Assembly (NCBI GenBank): GCA_943325255.2
Contig: CALPOS020000106.1
Coordinates: forward strand, 1-7,280
DNA length: 7,280 nt
Origin: Sphingobacterium thalpophilum
GTDB taxonomy: Bacteria; Bacteroidota; Bacteroidia; Flavobacteriales; Flavobacteriaceae
Direction of reading: 5' to 3'
Part shown: positions 1 through 6,228 of the stretch, piece after piece
Numbering within the stretch: the stretch's first letter is position 1
Layout: every line of letters starts with the position of its first letter
Made by a program: the position numbers and the translations under genes
The notes under the pieces: model-generated
Told to the model about the DNA's origin: nothing
What the model saw: only the letters and a program-made list of their open reading frames with translations
Database searches by the model: none

Positions 1-893
1 AACATAAATCCAGCGTGCGATATTCCTGAGAAAGCCAACATACGTTTTACGTTAGCTTGCTTCAATGCCATGATGTTTCCAACAGTCATTGACGCCATGG
101 AAACGATAACCACAACGATTTGATATTGATAGGATATTTCGGCATTCATTGCGGTAAGCAGTTTAAATAGTGTTGCCATCGCTACCACTTTTGCTAATGT
201 ACTCATCGTAGCAGTGGTTAGTGCTGGCGAACCTTCATATACATCTGGTGCCCAAAAGTGGAAAGGGACAGCTGCGATCTTGAAAAACATTCCAATAGTT
301 AGCAATATAATTCCTATCGGGAACCAAACTGGCAATTCTGCAGACCTAGATAATTCTGATATTTCAACGACATCAAAAGTGCCCATTGCGCCATAAATCA
401 TACAAATTCCAAACAATATAATTCCAGAAGCAAATGATCCCATCAAGAAGTATTTCATCCCAGCTTCATTACTTTTCAGGTTCATCCGGCTACTTGCTGC
501 TAAAATGTACAACGAAATAGAGAGTACTTCAATACCTAAAAAGAACATCGCTAAATTTCCAAACGAAACCATGGCAACTGCACCGGACAAAAGAAATACC
601 TTGATAGCCACGTAGTCAGATAGTTTAGTCGGGTGATTTTCGTAGAAGTTATGACTCAAAGTCACTAAGAAAATGGTCAATACAATGAATAAACTTGAAA
701 AAGCAACAGAAAATTTGTTCACCATAATCATGTTACTGTAGTAACTTCCTGGTGTGTTGAACTCAGAAATCGTTAGTCCAAGAACGCCAAGTAACCCTAA
801 AACCGTGATTGGAATCAGTGCTTTTCTTAAATTAAGAATTTCAAATAAAAGGCATAAAACTCCAAGTGCTATTATAACTATTAATGTATTCAT
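1..893 (-). CDS. nuoN: NADH-quinone oxidoreductase subunit N (NuoN), N-terminal 297 residues, cut by window edge
   Basis: Antiporter-like proton-pumping subunit of the complex I membrane arm. I translated this by hand from the ATG at 893-891; the frame stays open to base 3, so the 3' part lies outside the window. The protein is strongly hydrophobic with many membrane helices. Family landmarks: GIEVLSISLYIL with E122, MKYFLMGSFASG with K147, FFKIAAVPFHFWAPDVYEG with K205, the TLAKVVAM segment with K235, and VKRMLAFSGISHAG near the cut end. K147, K205 and K235 appear to correspond to lysines known to matter in E. coli NuoN (K158, K217, K247). About 297 of the usual 450-480 residues are present. 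It is the last nuo gene of the order, but 457 bp separate it from nuoM because a four-helix-bundle gene lies between them. No clear Shine-Dalgarno is seen; the leader is A/T-rich and begins just downstream of a heptamer array. Confidence 0.96.
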   Translation of the reverse strand, partial: MNTLIVIIALGVLCLLFEILNLRKALIPITVLGLLGVLGLTISEFNTPGSYYSNMIMVNKFSVAFSSLFIVLTIFLVTLSHNFYENHPTKLSDYVAIKVFLLSGAVAMVSFGNLAMFFLGIEVLSISLYILAASSRMNLKSNEAGMKYFLMGSFASGIILFGICMIYGAMGTFDVVEISELSRSAELPVWFPIGIILLTIGMFFKIAAVPFHFWAPDVYEGSPALTTATMSTLAKVVAMATLFKLLTAMNAEISYQYQIVVVIVSMASMTVGNIMALKQANVKRMLAFSGISHAGFM

Positions 894-900
894 TGCTTTA

Positions 901-924
901 ATTTAGGATTTAGGATTTAGGATT
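901..924 (+). repeat. Heptamer array, (TAGGATT)x3, left flank of the four-helix-bundle gene
   Basis: Three perfect tandem copies of TAGGATT at 904-910, 911-917 and 918-924, with an ATT lead-in at 901. The array lies 8 bp upstream of the nuoN start codon and about 25 bp past the stop codon of the four-helix-bundle gene. It is the inverted counterpart of the array at 1316-1350: bases 901-919 match the reverse complement of 1328-1346 at 18 of 19 positions. Arrays of this kind are, from memory, common beside similar genes in Flavobacterium; I could not check this here. Confidence 0.9.
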
Positions 925-948
925 TGATTCCAGTAAATTCCATTTATT

Positions 949-1314
949 TTACTTTAAATTATTTTTTTCTTTAATTGTTTTTATAGCTGATGAAAAAATA
1001 GCCACCAGTTCATTGGATTCATTTATTAATTTTTCAAGTTCATCTTTGTCACATTGAATCTCTAAACCTTTGATAAACTCTAACCAAAACAAACTTTCGT
1101 CTGCTTCTTCATCGACAATTTTCAATTTATTCAAAAAATCGGAACTTGACTTTCCTCGACAAACAGCTCTATAATTTGACGCTACAGAAGAAGAGGATTT
1201 GAAAAGTTGATATGAAATAACATCAACAACCTTACTTTTTTGTAAAGACATTAAAAATTTAAAAACATTTAAAGAAAAATCTTTTGTTCTTTTTTTTAAT
1301 TGATCTTTAGTCAT
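949..1314 (-). CDS. Four-helix-bundle protein (23S rRNA intervening-sequence / S23 family)
   Basis: A 121-residue, charged, soluble, probably all-helical protein. It matches the four-helix-bundle family (TIGR02436 / PF05635 type, from memory): an N-terminal basic segment with RTKDFSLNVFKFL (residues about 9-21), the signature SSSSVASNYRAVCRGKS (about 40-56), the acidic VDEEADESLFWLEFI segment (about 67-81), and a C-terminal ESNELVAIFSSAIKTIK helix. Relatives are encoded within 23S rRNA intervening sequences of Leptospira and Coxiella, as free-standing genes in Bacteroidota, and as the Avd accessory protein of diversity-generating retroelements. No reverse transcriptase or variable repeat is visible here, so an Avd role is unsupported. 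The molecular function is not known to me; the family fold suggests nucleic-acid or protein binding. Start: the ATG at 1314 follows AGGA, the only good Shine-Dalgarno-like match near an accessory gene here, and that AGGA belongs to the last heptamer. The gene lies between nuoM and nuoN, is co-directional with them, and is AT-richer. Confidence 0.88.
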   Translation of the reverse strand: MTKDQLKKRTKDFSLNVFKFLMSLQKSKVVDVISYQLFKSSSSVASNYRAVCRGKSSSDFLNKLKIVDEEADESLFWLEFIKGLEIQCDKDELEKLINESNELVAIFSSAIKTIKEKNNLK

Positions 1315-1315
1315 A

Positions 1316-1350
1316 AATCCTAATTCTTAAATCCCAAATCCTAAATCATA
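1316..1350 (-). repeat. Degenerate heptamer array (five units), right flank of the four-helix-bundle gene
   Basis: Five consecutive 7-mers on the + strand: AATCCTA (1316-1322), ATTCTTA, AATCCCA, AATCCTA and AATCATA (1344-1350). This is the reverse complement of the TAGGATT unit on the other side of the gene. The array begins exactly where nuoM ends (its TAA is 1351-1353) and runs to within one base of the downstream gene's ATG. On the transcribed strand the last unit reads AGGATTT followed by ATG, so the repeat also supplies the apparent ribosome binding site. Confidence 0.85.
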
Positions 1351-2787
1351 TTAACGATTGATGTGAGTTAAAATATTTTCCAAACTAGGCGTAATCAAAT
1401 CTGTAATAGGTTTGGAGTACAATCCGAAGAAGAACAAGACACCAATGATGATGAATAATACTAGTCCTTCATTGAAAGTTACGTCACTAAAAGGTCTTGC
1501 ATTGGTTTCGCCTAACATGACATGTTGAAACATTTTCAACATATAATACGCACCCAAAATAATCGTAGTGCCGCCCAGAATAGCAAACCCTAAATTGACT
1601 TGAAACAAACTATATAATACGGTAAATTCTCCCACGAAATTGAAGGTAGATGGCAAAGCAACAGAGGCTAAAACCAATAACAAAAACATTGATGTGAACT
1701 TTGGAGATTGCGAACGAATTCCGCCCATTTCTGAAATCAGCCGAGTTTCGTAACGTCTAAAGATAATTTCAGCCACAAAGAACAATCCAACGACTACAAA
1801 ACCGTGTGAGATCATTTGTAAAACGGCACCACGCAATCCGTCTAAGGTCAAGGTATAGGATCCAGCTGCAATCAAACCGACGTGCGCCAGTGACGAATAC
1901 GCCAATAATTTTTTCAAGTCTTTTTGTCGCAAAGCCACAATCGAACCGTAAATAACACCAGCAATACTCAATCCTATAAATAGGAATTGATAACTCTTCG
2001 CTCCAAGTGGAGCAATAGGCAACTGCCAACGAATGACGCTATATAATCCCATTTTTAGCATGACTCCAGAAAGCAACATCGTTCCAACGGTTGGCGCTTT
2101 TTGGTAGACTTTAGCCTGCCAGGTGTGAAAAGGAATAATTGGAATTTTGATGGCATAAGCCAAGAAGAATGCTAAGAAAATCCAGAATTGTTGTGCGCAG
2201 GACAAACGCAAAGCATATAAGTCTTCAAGCATGAAGCTGCCCGCTTGTAAGTACAAATACACAAAACCGGTTAGCATAAACAAAGAACCGCCTAACGTAT
2301 AGATGAAAAATTTCACCACCGCTTTTTTACGATCTTCGGCATCGCCATTGCCCCAAAGCAAAGCGATAAAGTAAATTGGAATCAACGCCAATTCCCAAAA
2401 AATGTAGTACAGCAGTCCATCGGCAGCGAGGAAAGTTCCCGCCATGGCAAAAGACATAAATAATATTAGAGAGTAGATGGCTTTTGAATTCTTAAACGAA
2501 TTTCCAAATCCTGACAGAATAATGAGTGGTGTTAAGGCCGTTGTCAAAAGCAACATCGTCAAGGACAGACCATCGGCTTTTAGTGCAAACGAAATGTTTG
2601 GATTGCTGATCCACGGGGAAAGGAAATCGATGTTTTGACCTGATTGAAATAAATTCAACAAATAAATAGAAAAACCAAAAGAAGCAACGCCAAAAAACAA
2701 CGCCACTTTTGAAGCTAATTTATCTCCCGAAATATAGGTGGCTAAAGCGCCGACTAAAAGTAAAATTAATACGTGAGTACTATCCAT
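1351..2787 (-). CDS. nuoM: NADH-quinone oxidoreductase subunit M (NuoM)
   Basis: Antiporter-like proton-translocating membrane subunit of complex I, complete at 478 residues, which is within the family's usual 470-510. The visible landmarks fit NuoM: FWELALIPIYFIALLWG with E132 (equivalent of the essential TM5 glutamate), YAIKIPIIPFHTW with K214 (E. coli K234 region), the KAPTVGTMLLSGVMLKMGLY stretch with K245, LKKLLAYSSLAHVG around K293, ISHGF around H328, and FNFVGEF with E387 (E. coli E407 region). The ATG at 2787 is 10 bp after the nuoL stop, so the two genes are almost certainly co-transcribed. There is no Shine-Dalgarno; the leader is A/T-rich as usual in Bacteroidota. The stop codon abuts a heptamer array instead of the nuoN leader. 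No residue loss or frame damage is seen. Confidence 0.98.
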   Translation of the reverse strand: MDSTHVLILLLVGALATYISGDKLASKVALFFGVASFGFSIYLLNLFQSGQNIDFLSPWISNPNISFALKADGLSLTMLLLTTALTPLIILSGFGNSFKNSKAIYSLILFMSFAMAGTFLAADGLLYYIFWELALIPIYFIALLWGNGDAEDRKKAVVKFFIYTLGGSLFMLTGFVYLYLQAGSFMLEDLYALRLSCAQQFWIFLAFFLAYAIKIPIIPFHTWQAKVYQKAPTVGTMLLSGVMLKMGLYSVIRWQLPIAPLGAKSYQFLFIGLSIAGVIYGSIVALRQKDLKKLLAYSSLAHVGLIAAGSYTLTLDGLRGAVLQMISHGFVVVGLFFVAEIIFRRYETRLISEMGGIRSQSPKFTSMFLLLVLASVALPSTFNFVGEFTVLYSLFQVNLGFAILGGTTIILGAYYMLKMFQHVMLGETNARPFSDVTFNEGLVLFIIIGVLFFFGLYSKPITDLITPSLENILTHINR

Positions 2788-2797
2788 TAGGTATAAT

Positions 2798-4678
2798 TTA
2801 TTGAGCTAAAAATAAATAAGAAATCATCCCAATTACCCCTAAAACAAAAGCAAAAAGGTAAAATCCGGTATTTCCATTGTGTAATTTTCTTCCTTGTGAA
2901 CCCAGTTCTAAAGTCACTTTGCCTAAACCGAAAACAAATCCAGATACTGCTGTTTCGATATAATCTCTGAAGAAACGGGACAAAACATTGATTGGTTTTA
3001 CAAACAAAGTTTCATAAAATTCATCGACATAATATTTGTTGTACAAGACTTTCGCAAAACCAGTAATTTGATCGTCTGCTTCAGGAACATTATTTTGTTT
3101 GATGTATTTCAAATAGGCAATACCAATACCAACAAAAGCACCCACCAAAGCAATTCCCATCAACATATATTCGGTCGATCCAAGCGCGTGTTCTTCGCTC
3201 ACTTTAGAAAACAACGGAGACAAGTAATGGTGCAACCAAGTACTTCCTGGGAGATTTATCAATCCACCAACCGCTGCTAAAGTTCCCAATACAATCAAAG
3301 GAAATGTGATCAAGCCTGGACTTTCGTGCAAATGGTGTTTTTGCTCTTCCGTTCCTCGAAATTCTTTGAAGAAAGTTAGGTACATCAATCGGAACATGTA
3401 GAAAGCAGTTAAGATAGAAGCTACAGAACCAACTACCCAAAGTACTTTGTTGTGTTCAAACGCAACCATCAAAATTTCGTCTTTCGACCAAAACCCGGCA
3501 AATGGGAAGACACCTGCAATCGCTAAAGAAGAAATCAACATGGTCCAAAAAGTAATTGGCATTGCTTTTTTCAAGCCGCCCATGTTGCGCATGTCTTGTT
3601 CACCGTGCAAGGCGTGAATGACCGAACCTGAACCTAAGAACAAACAAGCTTTAAAGAAAGCGTGCGTAATAACGTGAAAAACAGCGACTTCATACGCACC
3701 CAATCCCAAAGCCAAAAACATCAATCCCAATTGAGAAACTGTAGAGTACGCCAATACTTTTTTAATATCGTTTTGCACCAATCCAATCGTTGCAGCTACC
3801 AGCGCAGTTACAGCACCGACAATGGCAATAATATTTTGAACAAATGGAGTCAGATCAAATAAGAAGTTCAATCTAGTTACCATAAAGATCCCCGCAGTAA
3901 CCATCGTTGCTGCGTGAATCAATGCTGAAACGGGTGTCGGTCCAGCCATCGCATCAGGCAACCACGTATATAACGGAATTTGAGCCGATTTTCCGCAAGC
4001 ACCAATAAACAAAGCTAAAGCAGCGGCAGTTAACCAATACGGATCAACATTTGTAGTGGCTGAAAGTGCTGATCTTAAAGTTGTAAAATCTAAACTAGAA
4101 AATAAGGCGCCAAGAATAAAAATCCCAATCAATAAACCTAAATCTCCAATTCTATTCATAATGAAAGCTTTCTTTGCAGCATCATTATATTCCTGGTTTT
4201 TATACCAAAACCCGATGAGTAGGTAGGAGCAAAGCCCAACGCCTTCCCATCCGATAAACATGACCAATAAATTGCTTCCGACCACCAATGTGATCATGAA
4301 GAAAACGAACAAATTCAAATACGCAAAAAACGTATGCATCTTCTCATCATCGTGCATATAGCTGATGGAGTACAAGTGAATTAATGAGCCGATTCCTGTT
4401 ACAAACAACAACCACAATAAAGACAATTGGTCTAATAAAAAACCAAAATCAACTTTAAAATTGCTTATCTGAATCCAATCAAATAATGAAATGACAATTG
4501 GTTTATTGGTTTGCGTCAATTGCATAAAGAAAACCAAAGTCACTAAAAAAGAAACCACTACAGAGAGTGTTCCAATGGTACCCGAAAGTGTTTTTCCCAT
4601 CGCTTTTCCTAAGAAAACGTTGAGCAAAAATCCTATAAAAGGAGCTAAAACTAAGACTAAAGCTAAAGTAGTATCCAT
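2798..4678 (-). CDS. nuoL: NADH-quinone oxidoreductase subunit L (NuoL)
   Basis: The distal and largest antiporter-like subunit of the complex I membrane arm, 626 residues (E. coli NuoL is about 613). Landmarks: FIGWEGVGLCSYLLIGFWY with the TM5 glutamate E145; CGKSAQIPLYTWLPDAMAGPTPVSALIHA, written here as two adjoining parts, with K230 and H255; KKVLAYSTVSQLG around K307; FHVITHAFFKACLFL with H335, H339 and K343; and FAGFWSKDEIL with K399 and D400. The C-terminal extension (about 540-626) contains the segment KYYVDEFYETLFVKP and a final membrane helix, consistent with the lateral amphipathic helix and anchor that run along NuoM and NuoN. The start is the ATG at 4678, 6 bp after the nuoK stop. 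An AAAGGA stretch inside the nuoK end is a plausible weak ribosome binding site. The following nuoM is 10 bp away. Confidence 0.98.
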   Translation of the reverse strand: MDTTLALVLVLAPFIGFLLNVFLGKAMGKTLSGTIGTLSVVVSFLVTLVFFMQLTQTNKPIVISLFDWIQISNFKVDFGFLLDQLSLLWLLFVTGIGSLIHLYSISYMHDDEKMHTFFAYLNLFVFFMITLVVGSNLLVMFIGWEGVGLCSYLLIGFWYKNQEYNDAAKKAFIMNRIGDLGLLIGIFILGALFSSLDFTTLRSALSATTNVDPYWLTAAALALFIGACGKSAQIPLYTWLPDAMAGPTPVSALIHAATMVTAGIFMVTRLNFLFDLTPFVQNIIAIVGAVTALVAATIGLVQNDIKKVLAYSTVSQLGLMFLALGLGAYEVAVFHVITHAFFKACLFLGSGSVIHALHGEQDMRNMGGLKKAMPITFWTMLISSLAIAGVFPFAGFWSKDEILMVAFEHNKVLWVVGSVASILTAFYMFRLMYLTFFKEFRGTEEQKHHLHESPGLITFPLIVLGTLAAVGGLINLPGSTWLHHYLSPLFSKVSEEHALGSTEYMLMGIALVGAFVGIGIAYLKYIKQNNVPEADDQITGFAKVLYNKYYVDEFYETLFVKPINVLSRFFRDYIETAVSGFVFGLGKVTLELGSQGRKLHNGNTGFYLFAFVLGVIGMISYLFLAQ

Positions 4679-4684
4679 AGATTA

Positions 4685-5005
4685 TTATCCTTTTAATTTT
4701 TTAAGATTATCAATATCAATTGATCCTAAATTTCTAAAGATCGAAACCAAAATCGCTAATCCAACCGCCACTTCCGCTGCAGCTACTGCCATCGAGAAAA
4801 ACACGAACACTTGTCCTTGCGCATCTTGATGGTAAGTCGAAAACGCAACGAACAATAAGTTCACGGCATTCAACATAATTTCAATCGACATAAATACGAT
4901 AATGGCATTTCTACGGTACAAAACCCCAAACACACCAATGCAGAACAAAATCACGCAAAGGAAAATGTAGTTTTCGATACCGATTTGATTTAAAATATTA
5001 TTCAT
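4685..5005 (-). CDS. nuoK: NADH-quinone oxidoreductase subunit K (NuoK)
   Basis: Small three-helix, MrpC-like subunit that links the quinone end of the membrane arm to the pumps. It is 106 residues when started at the internal ATG (5005-5003), which matches the family's usual ~100. The frame is open farther upstream to 5050, but that extension (beginning MERCCCLKKKK) is charged, lies wholly inside nuoJ and is not part of the family. Landmarks: GVLYRRNAIIVFMSIEIMLN with the conserved glutamate E42, and MAVAAAEVAVGLAI with E78, equivalent to the two proton-path glutamates E36 and E72 of E. coli NuoK. The start overlaps the nuoJ stop by 8 bp (ATGAATAA), and a GGAAG run precedes it, so translation is probably coupled. 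The gene ends with tandem stop codons TAATAA. Confidence 0.96.
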   Translation of the reverse strand: MNNILNQIGIENYIFLCVILFCIGVFGVLYRRNAIIVFMSIEIMLNAVNLLFVAFSTYHQDAQGQVFVFFSMAVAAAEVAVGLAILVSIFRNLGSIDIDNLKKLKG

Positions 5006-5519
5006 TGGTTCTTCCTGTTTTTTCTTTTTTAGACAACAACACCGTTCCAATCATCGCCACCAAAAGCAAGATCGATGCATATTCAAACGGCACCATATAT
5101 TCGTTCAACAATACTTTCCCTAATACTTTTATCGATTGGTAATCTTCGCCAGTCGACACGTATTCGCCCACAATTGGTTTCGAATTCACGAAAATGGCAA
5201 TCAATACCAAACAGATCAAGCAAAACAAAATGACCGCCGCCCAACGGGTGACACGAGGCTTGTGTACTTCGTCTTCTTTATTCAAATTCATCAACATAAT
5301 CGTAAACAAAAACAGAATCATAATCGCACCAGAGTAAACAATAATGTGAACTATTGCAAGGAATTGCGAGTTCAACAATAAGTAATGTCCGGCAATCGAG
5401 AAGAAACAAATCACCAAATAAATCGCCGAGTGAATCGGGTTTTTAGTAAAAATCGTAAGGAAAGCAGTCGCTAAAGTAACCGCTGACAATACACAAAAAA
5501 GGATTAAAGCTATCGACAT
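4998..5519 (-). CDS. nuoJ: NADH-quinone oxidoreductase subunit J (NuoJ)
   Basis: Five-helix membrane subunit of complex I at 173 residues, close to the usual 165-185. The strongest signature is IVYSGAIMILFLFTIMLMNL (about residues 60-79), the third membrane helix with the pi-bulge-forming glycine that rotates during the catalytic cycle in the family. The N-terminal KNPIHSAIYLV motif and the PFEYASILLLVAMIGTVLL last helix also fit. The start ATG (5519-5517) shares one base with the nuoI stop (TAATG), and its 3' end overlaps nuoK by 8 bp, indicating tight translational coupling from nuoI through nuoK. There is no Shine-Dalgarno. Confidence 0.97.
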   Translation of the reverse strand: MSIALILFCVLSAVTLATAFLTIFTKNPIHSAIYLVICFFSIAGHYLLLNSQFLAIVHIIVYSGAIMILFLFTIMLMNLNKEDEVHKPRVTRWAAVILFCLICLVLIAIFVNSKPIVGEYVSTGEDYQSIKVLGKVLLNEYMVPFEYASILLLVAMIGTVLLSKKEKTGRTNE

Positions 5520-6067
5520 TAGTTTGCGTTTTTAAGTTGAGCATTTTTCATCGCCATTTCTAAAGGCATGACCAATTTGTCTTTTCCAAAAATGAAGTCT
5601 TCTCTTTCGTAGCTAGAAGGCACCAACACTTTTGAAGTCGTTAAGTAAATCGCATCTTTCGGACACGCTTCTTCACACAATCCGCAGAAAATGCAGCGCA
5701 ACATATTGATTTCATAAATCGAAGCATATTTTTCTTCGCGATACAAATGTTTCTCATCCGCTTTGCGTTCCGAAGCCACCATCGTAATCGCTTCTGCCGG
5801 GCACGATAAGGCGCACAACCCACAAGCGGTACAGTTTTCTCGACCTTGCTCGTCGCGTTTTAGCATGTGTTGTCCACGATACACAGGACTCATAGTTCGA
5901 ACTTGCTCCGGATACTGAATCGTTACTTTGCGCGTAAACAAGTGTTTGATGGTAATCCACAAACCTTTGACAATGGCCACCAAATACAATCGCTCTAAAA
6001 AAGTCATTTCCTTGTTGGAAACCATCTTCTTGCGACCCGATAAGGATATTGTTTCTATTGAAGTCAT
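5519..6067 (-). CDS. nuoI: NADH-quinone oxidoreductase subunit I (NuoI), 2x[4Fe-4S] ferredoxin-like
   Basis: Peripheral-arm electron-transfer subunit that passes electrons through clusters N6a and N6b towards N2 and quinone. It has 182 residues, against 180 in E. coli. Two classical CxxCxxCxxxCP motifs are seen: CTACGLCALSCP (C79, C82, C85, C89) and CIFCGLCEEACP (C125, C128, C131, C135). An N-terminal amphipathic region (about 21-44, FLERLYLVAIVKGLWITIKHL) fits the membrane-associated helix. The start at 6067 gives an N-terminus (MTSIETISLSGRKK) that agrees with my memory of flavobacterial NuoI; internal methionines at residues 15 and 21 are possible but less likely. Its upstream neighbour should be nuoH, but an ORF6N gene and a hairpin repeat lie between them. 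No ribosome binding site is evident, only an A-rich leader. The stop overlaps the nuoJ start by one base. Confidence 0.97.
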   Translation of the reverse strand: MTSIETISLSGRKKMVSNKEMTFLERLYLVAIVKGLWITIKHLFTRKVTIQYPEQVRTMSPVYRGQHMLKRDEQGRENCTACGLCALSCPAEAITMVASERKADEKHLYREEKYASIYEINMLRCIFCGLCEEACPKDAIYLTTSKVLVPSSYEREDFIFGKDKLVMPLEMAMKNAQLKNAN

Positions 6068-6086
6068 TTTTTATTTCTTATTTTTT

Positions 6087-6203
6087 TCGAAGCTAATCCT
6101 GCTATCCGCTTTATCTTTTGTGTTTTTGTCAGCCCGAGCGCAGTCGAGGGGCTTTCTAGCCAAACACAAAAGGATGCCGCTACTATCAGGGCTAGGGCTT
6201 TTC
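6087..6203. repeat. Composite long inverted repeat (hairpin element) between ORF6N gene and nuoI
   Basis: This fills most of the 161-bp spacer 6068-6228. A perfect 11-bp inverted repeat, CTTTTGTGTTT at 6115-6125 and AAACACAAAAG at 6162-6172, closes a central 36-bp part. Outside it the arms are imperfectly complementary: 6088-6114 (with GAAGCTAATCCTG, CTATCCGC) against 6173-6203 (with GCCGCTACTATCAGG, GCTAGGGC). The centre holds a second repeat motif (6130-6151) and a small GGCT-TTCT-AGCC hairpin (6150-6161). The wording resembles an interspersed repeat I remember from Flavobacterium genomes. No protein-coding content is supported. In the transcript it could form a large hairpin in front of nuoI. 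Confidence 0.65.
6130..6151 (-). repeat. CCTCGACTGCGCTCGGGCT-type short interspersed repeat
   Basis: On the minus strand this reads CCCTCGACTGCGCTCGGGCT, a GC-rich partly palindromic motif (TCGA-CTGCGC-TCGG). It stands out sharply from the AT-rich spacer. From memory, near-identical CTCGACTGCGCTCGAG-like motifs recur between genes in many Flavobacteriaceae. Here it sits at the tip of the long inverted repeat. AGCCC and GGGCT can also pair around it, but no long T-run follows, so I do not call it a terminator. Confidence 0.55.
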
Positions 6204-6228
6204 GTACTATTTTACTGTTTCTTAAATA

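Larger units (their letters stand above)
901..1350 (-). mobile_element. Putative insertion cassette: four-helix-bundle gene bounded by inverted heptamer arrays
   Basis: The whole interval between the nuoM stop codon (1351-1353) and the nuoN leader consists of one short gene and two heptamer arrays facing each other. nuoM and nuoN are normally adjacent, so this unit looks inserted. By hand count the inserted gene is about 27% G+C, against roughly 32-57% in the sampled nuo lines. No transposase, integrase or convincing target-site duplication is visible, so mobility is inferred only from the boundaries, the composition and the break in operon order. Confidence 0.45.

Noticed and set aside
901..1350. 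Diversity-generating retroelement or CRISPR array
   Set aside because: The protein is related to Avd, but no reverse transcriptase or template/variable repeat is present, and 7-bp tandem repeats without spacers are not CRISPR.
901..1350. Target-site duplication around the heptamer cassette
   Set aside because: I compared the bases just outside both arrays and saw no convincing matching direct repeat.
4491..4829. Plus-strand frame of 112 codons over the nuoL/nuoK junction
   Set aside because: It is antisense to two clearly recognised nuo genes and has low-complexity Lys/Thr content typical of a shadow frame.
5006..5050. Longer NuoK start at 5050
   Set aside because: It would add a charged cysteine-rich leader lying inside nuoJ; the ATG at 5005 gives the family length and an ATGAATAA overlap.
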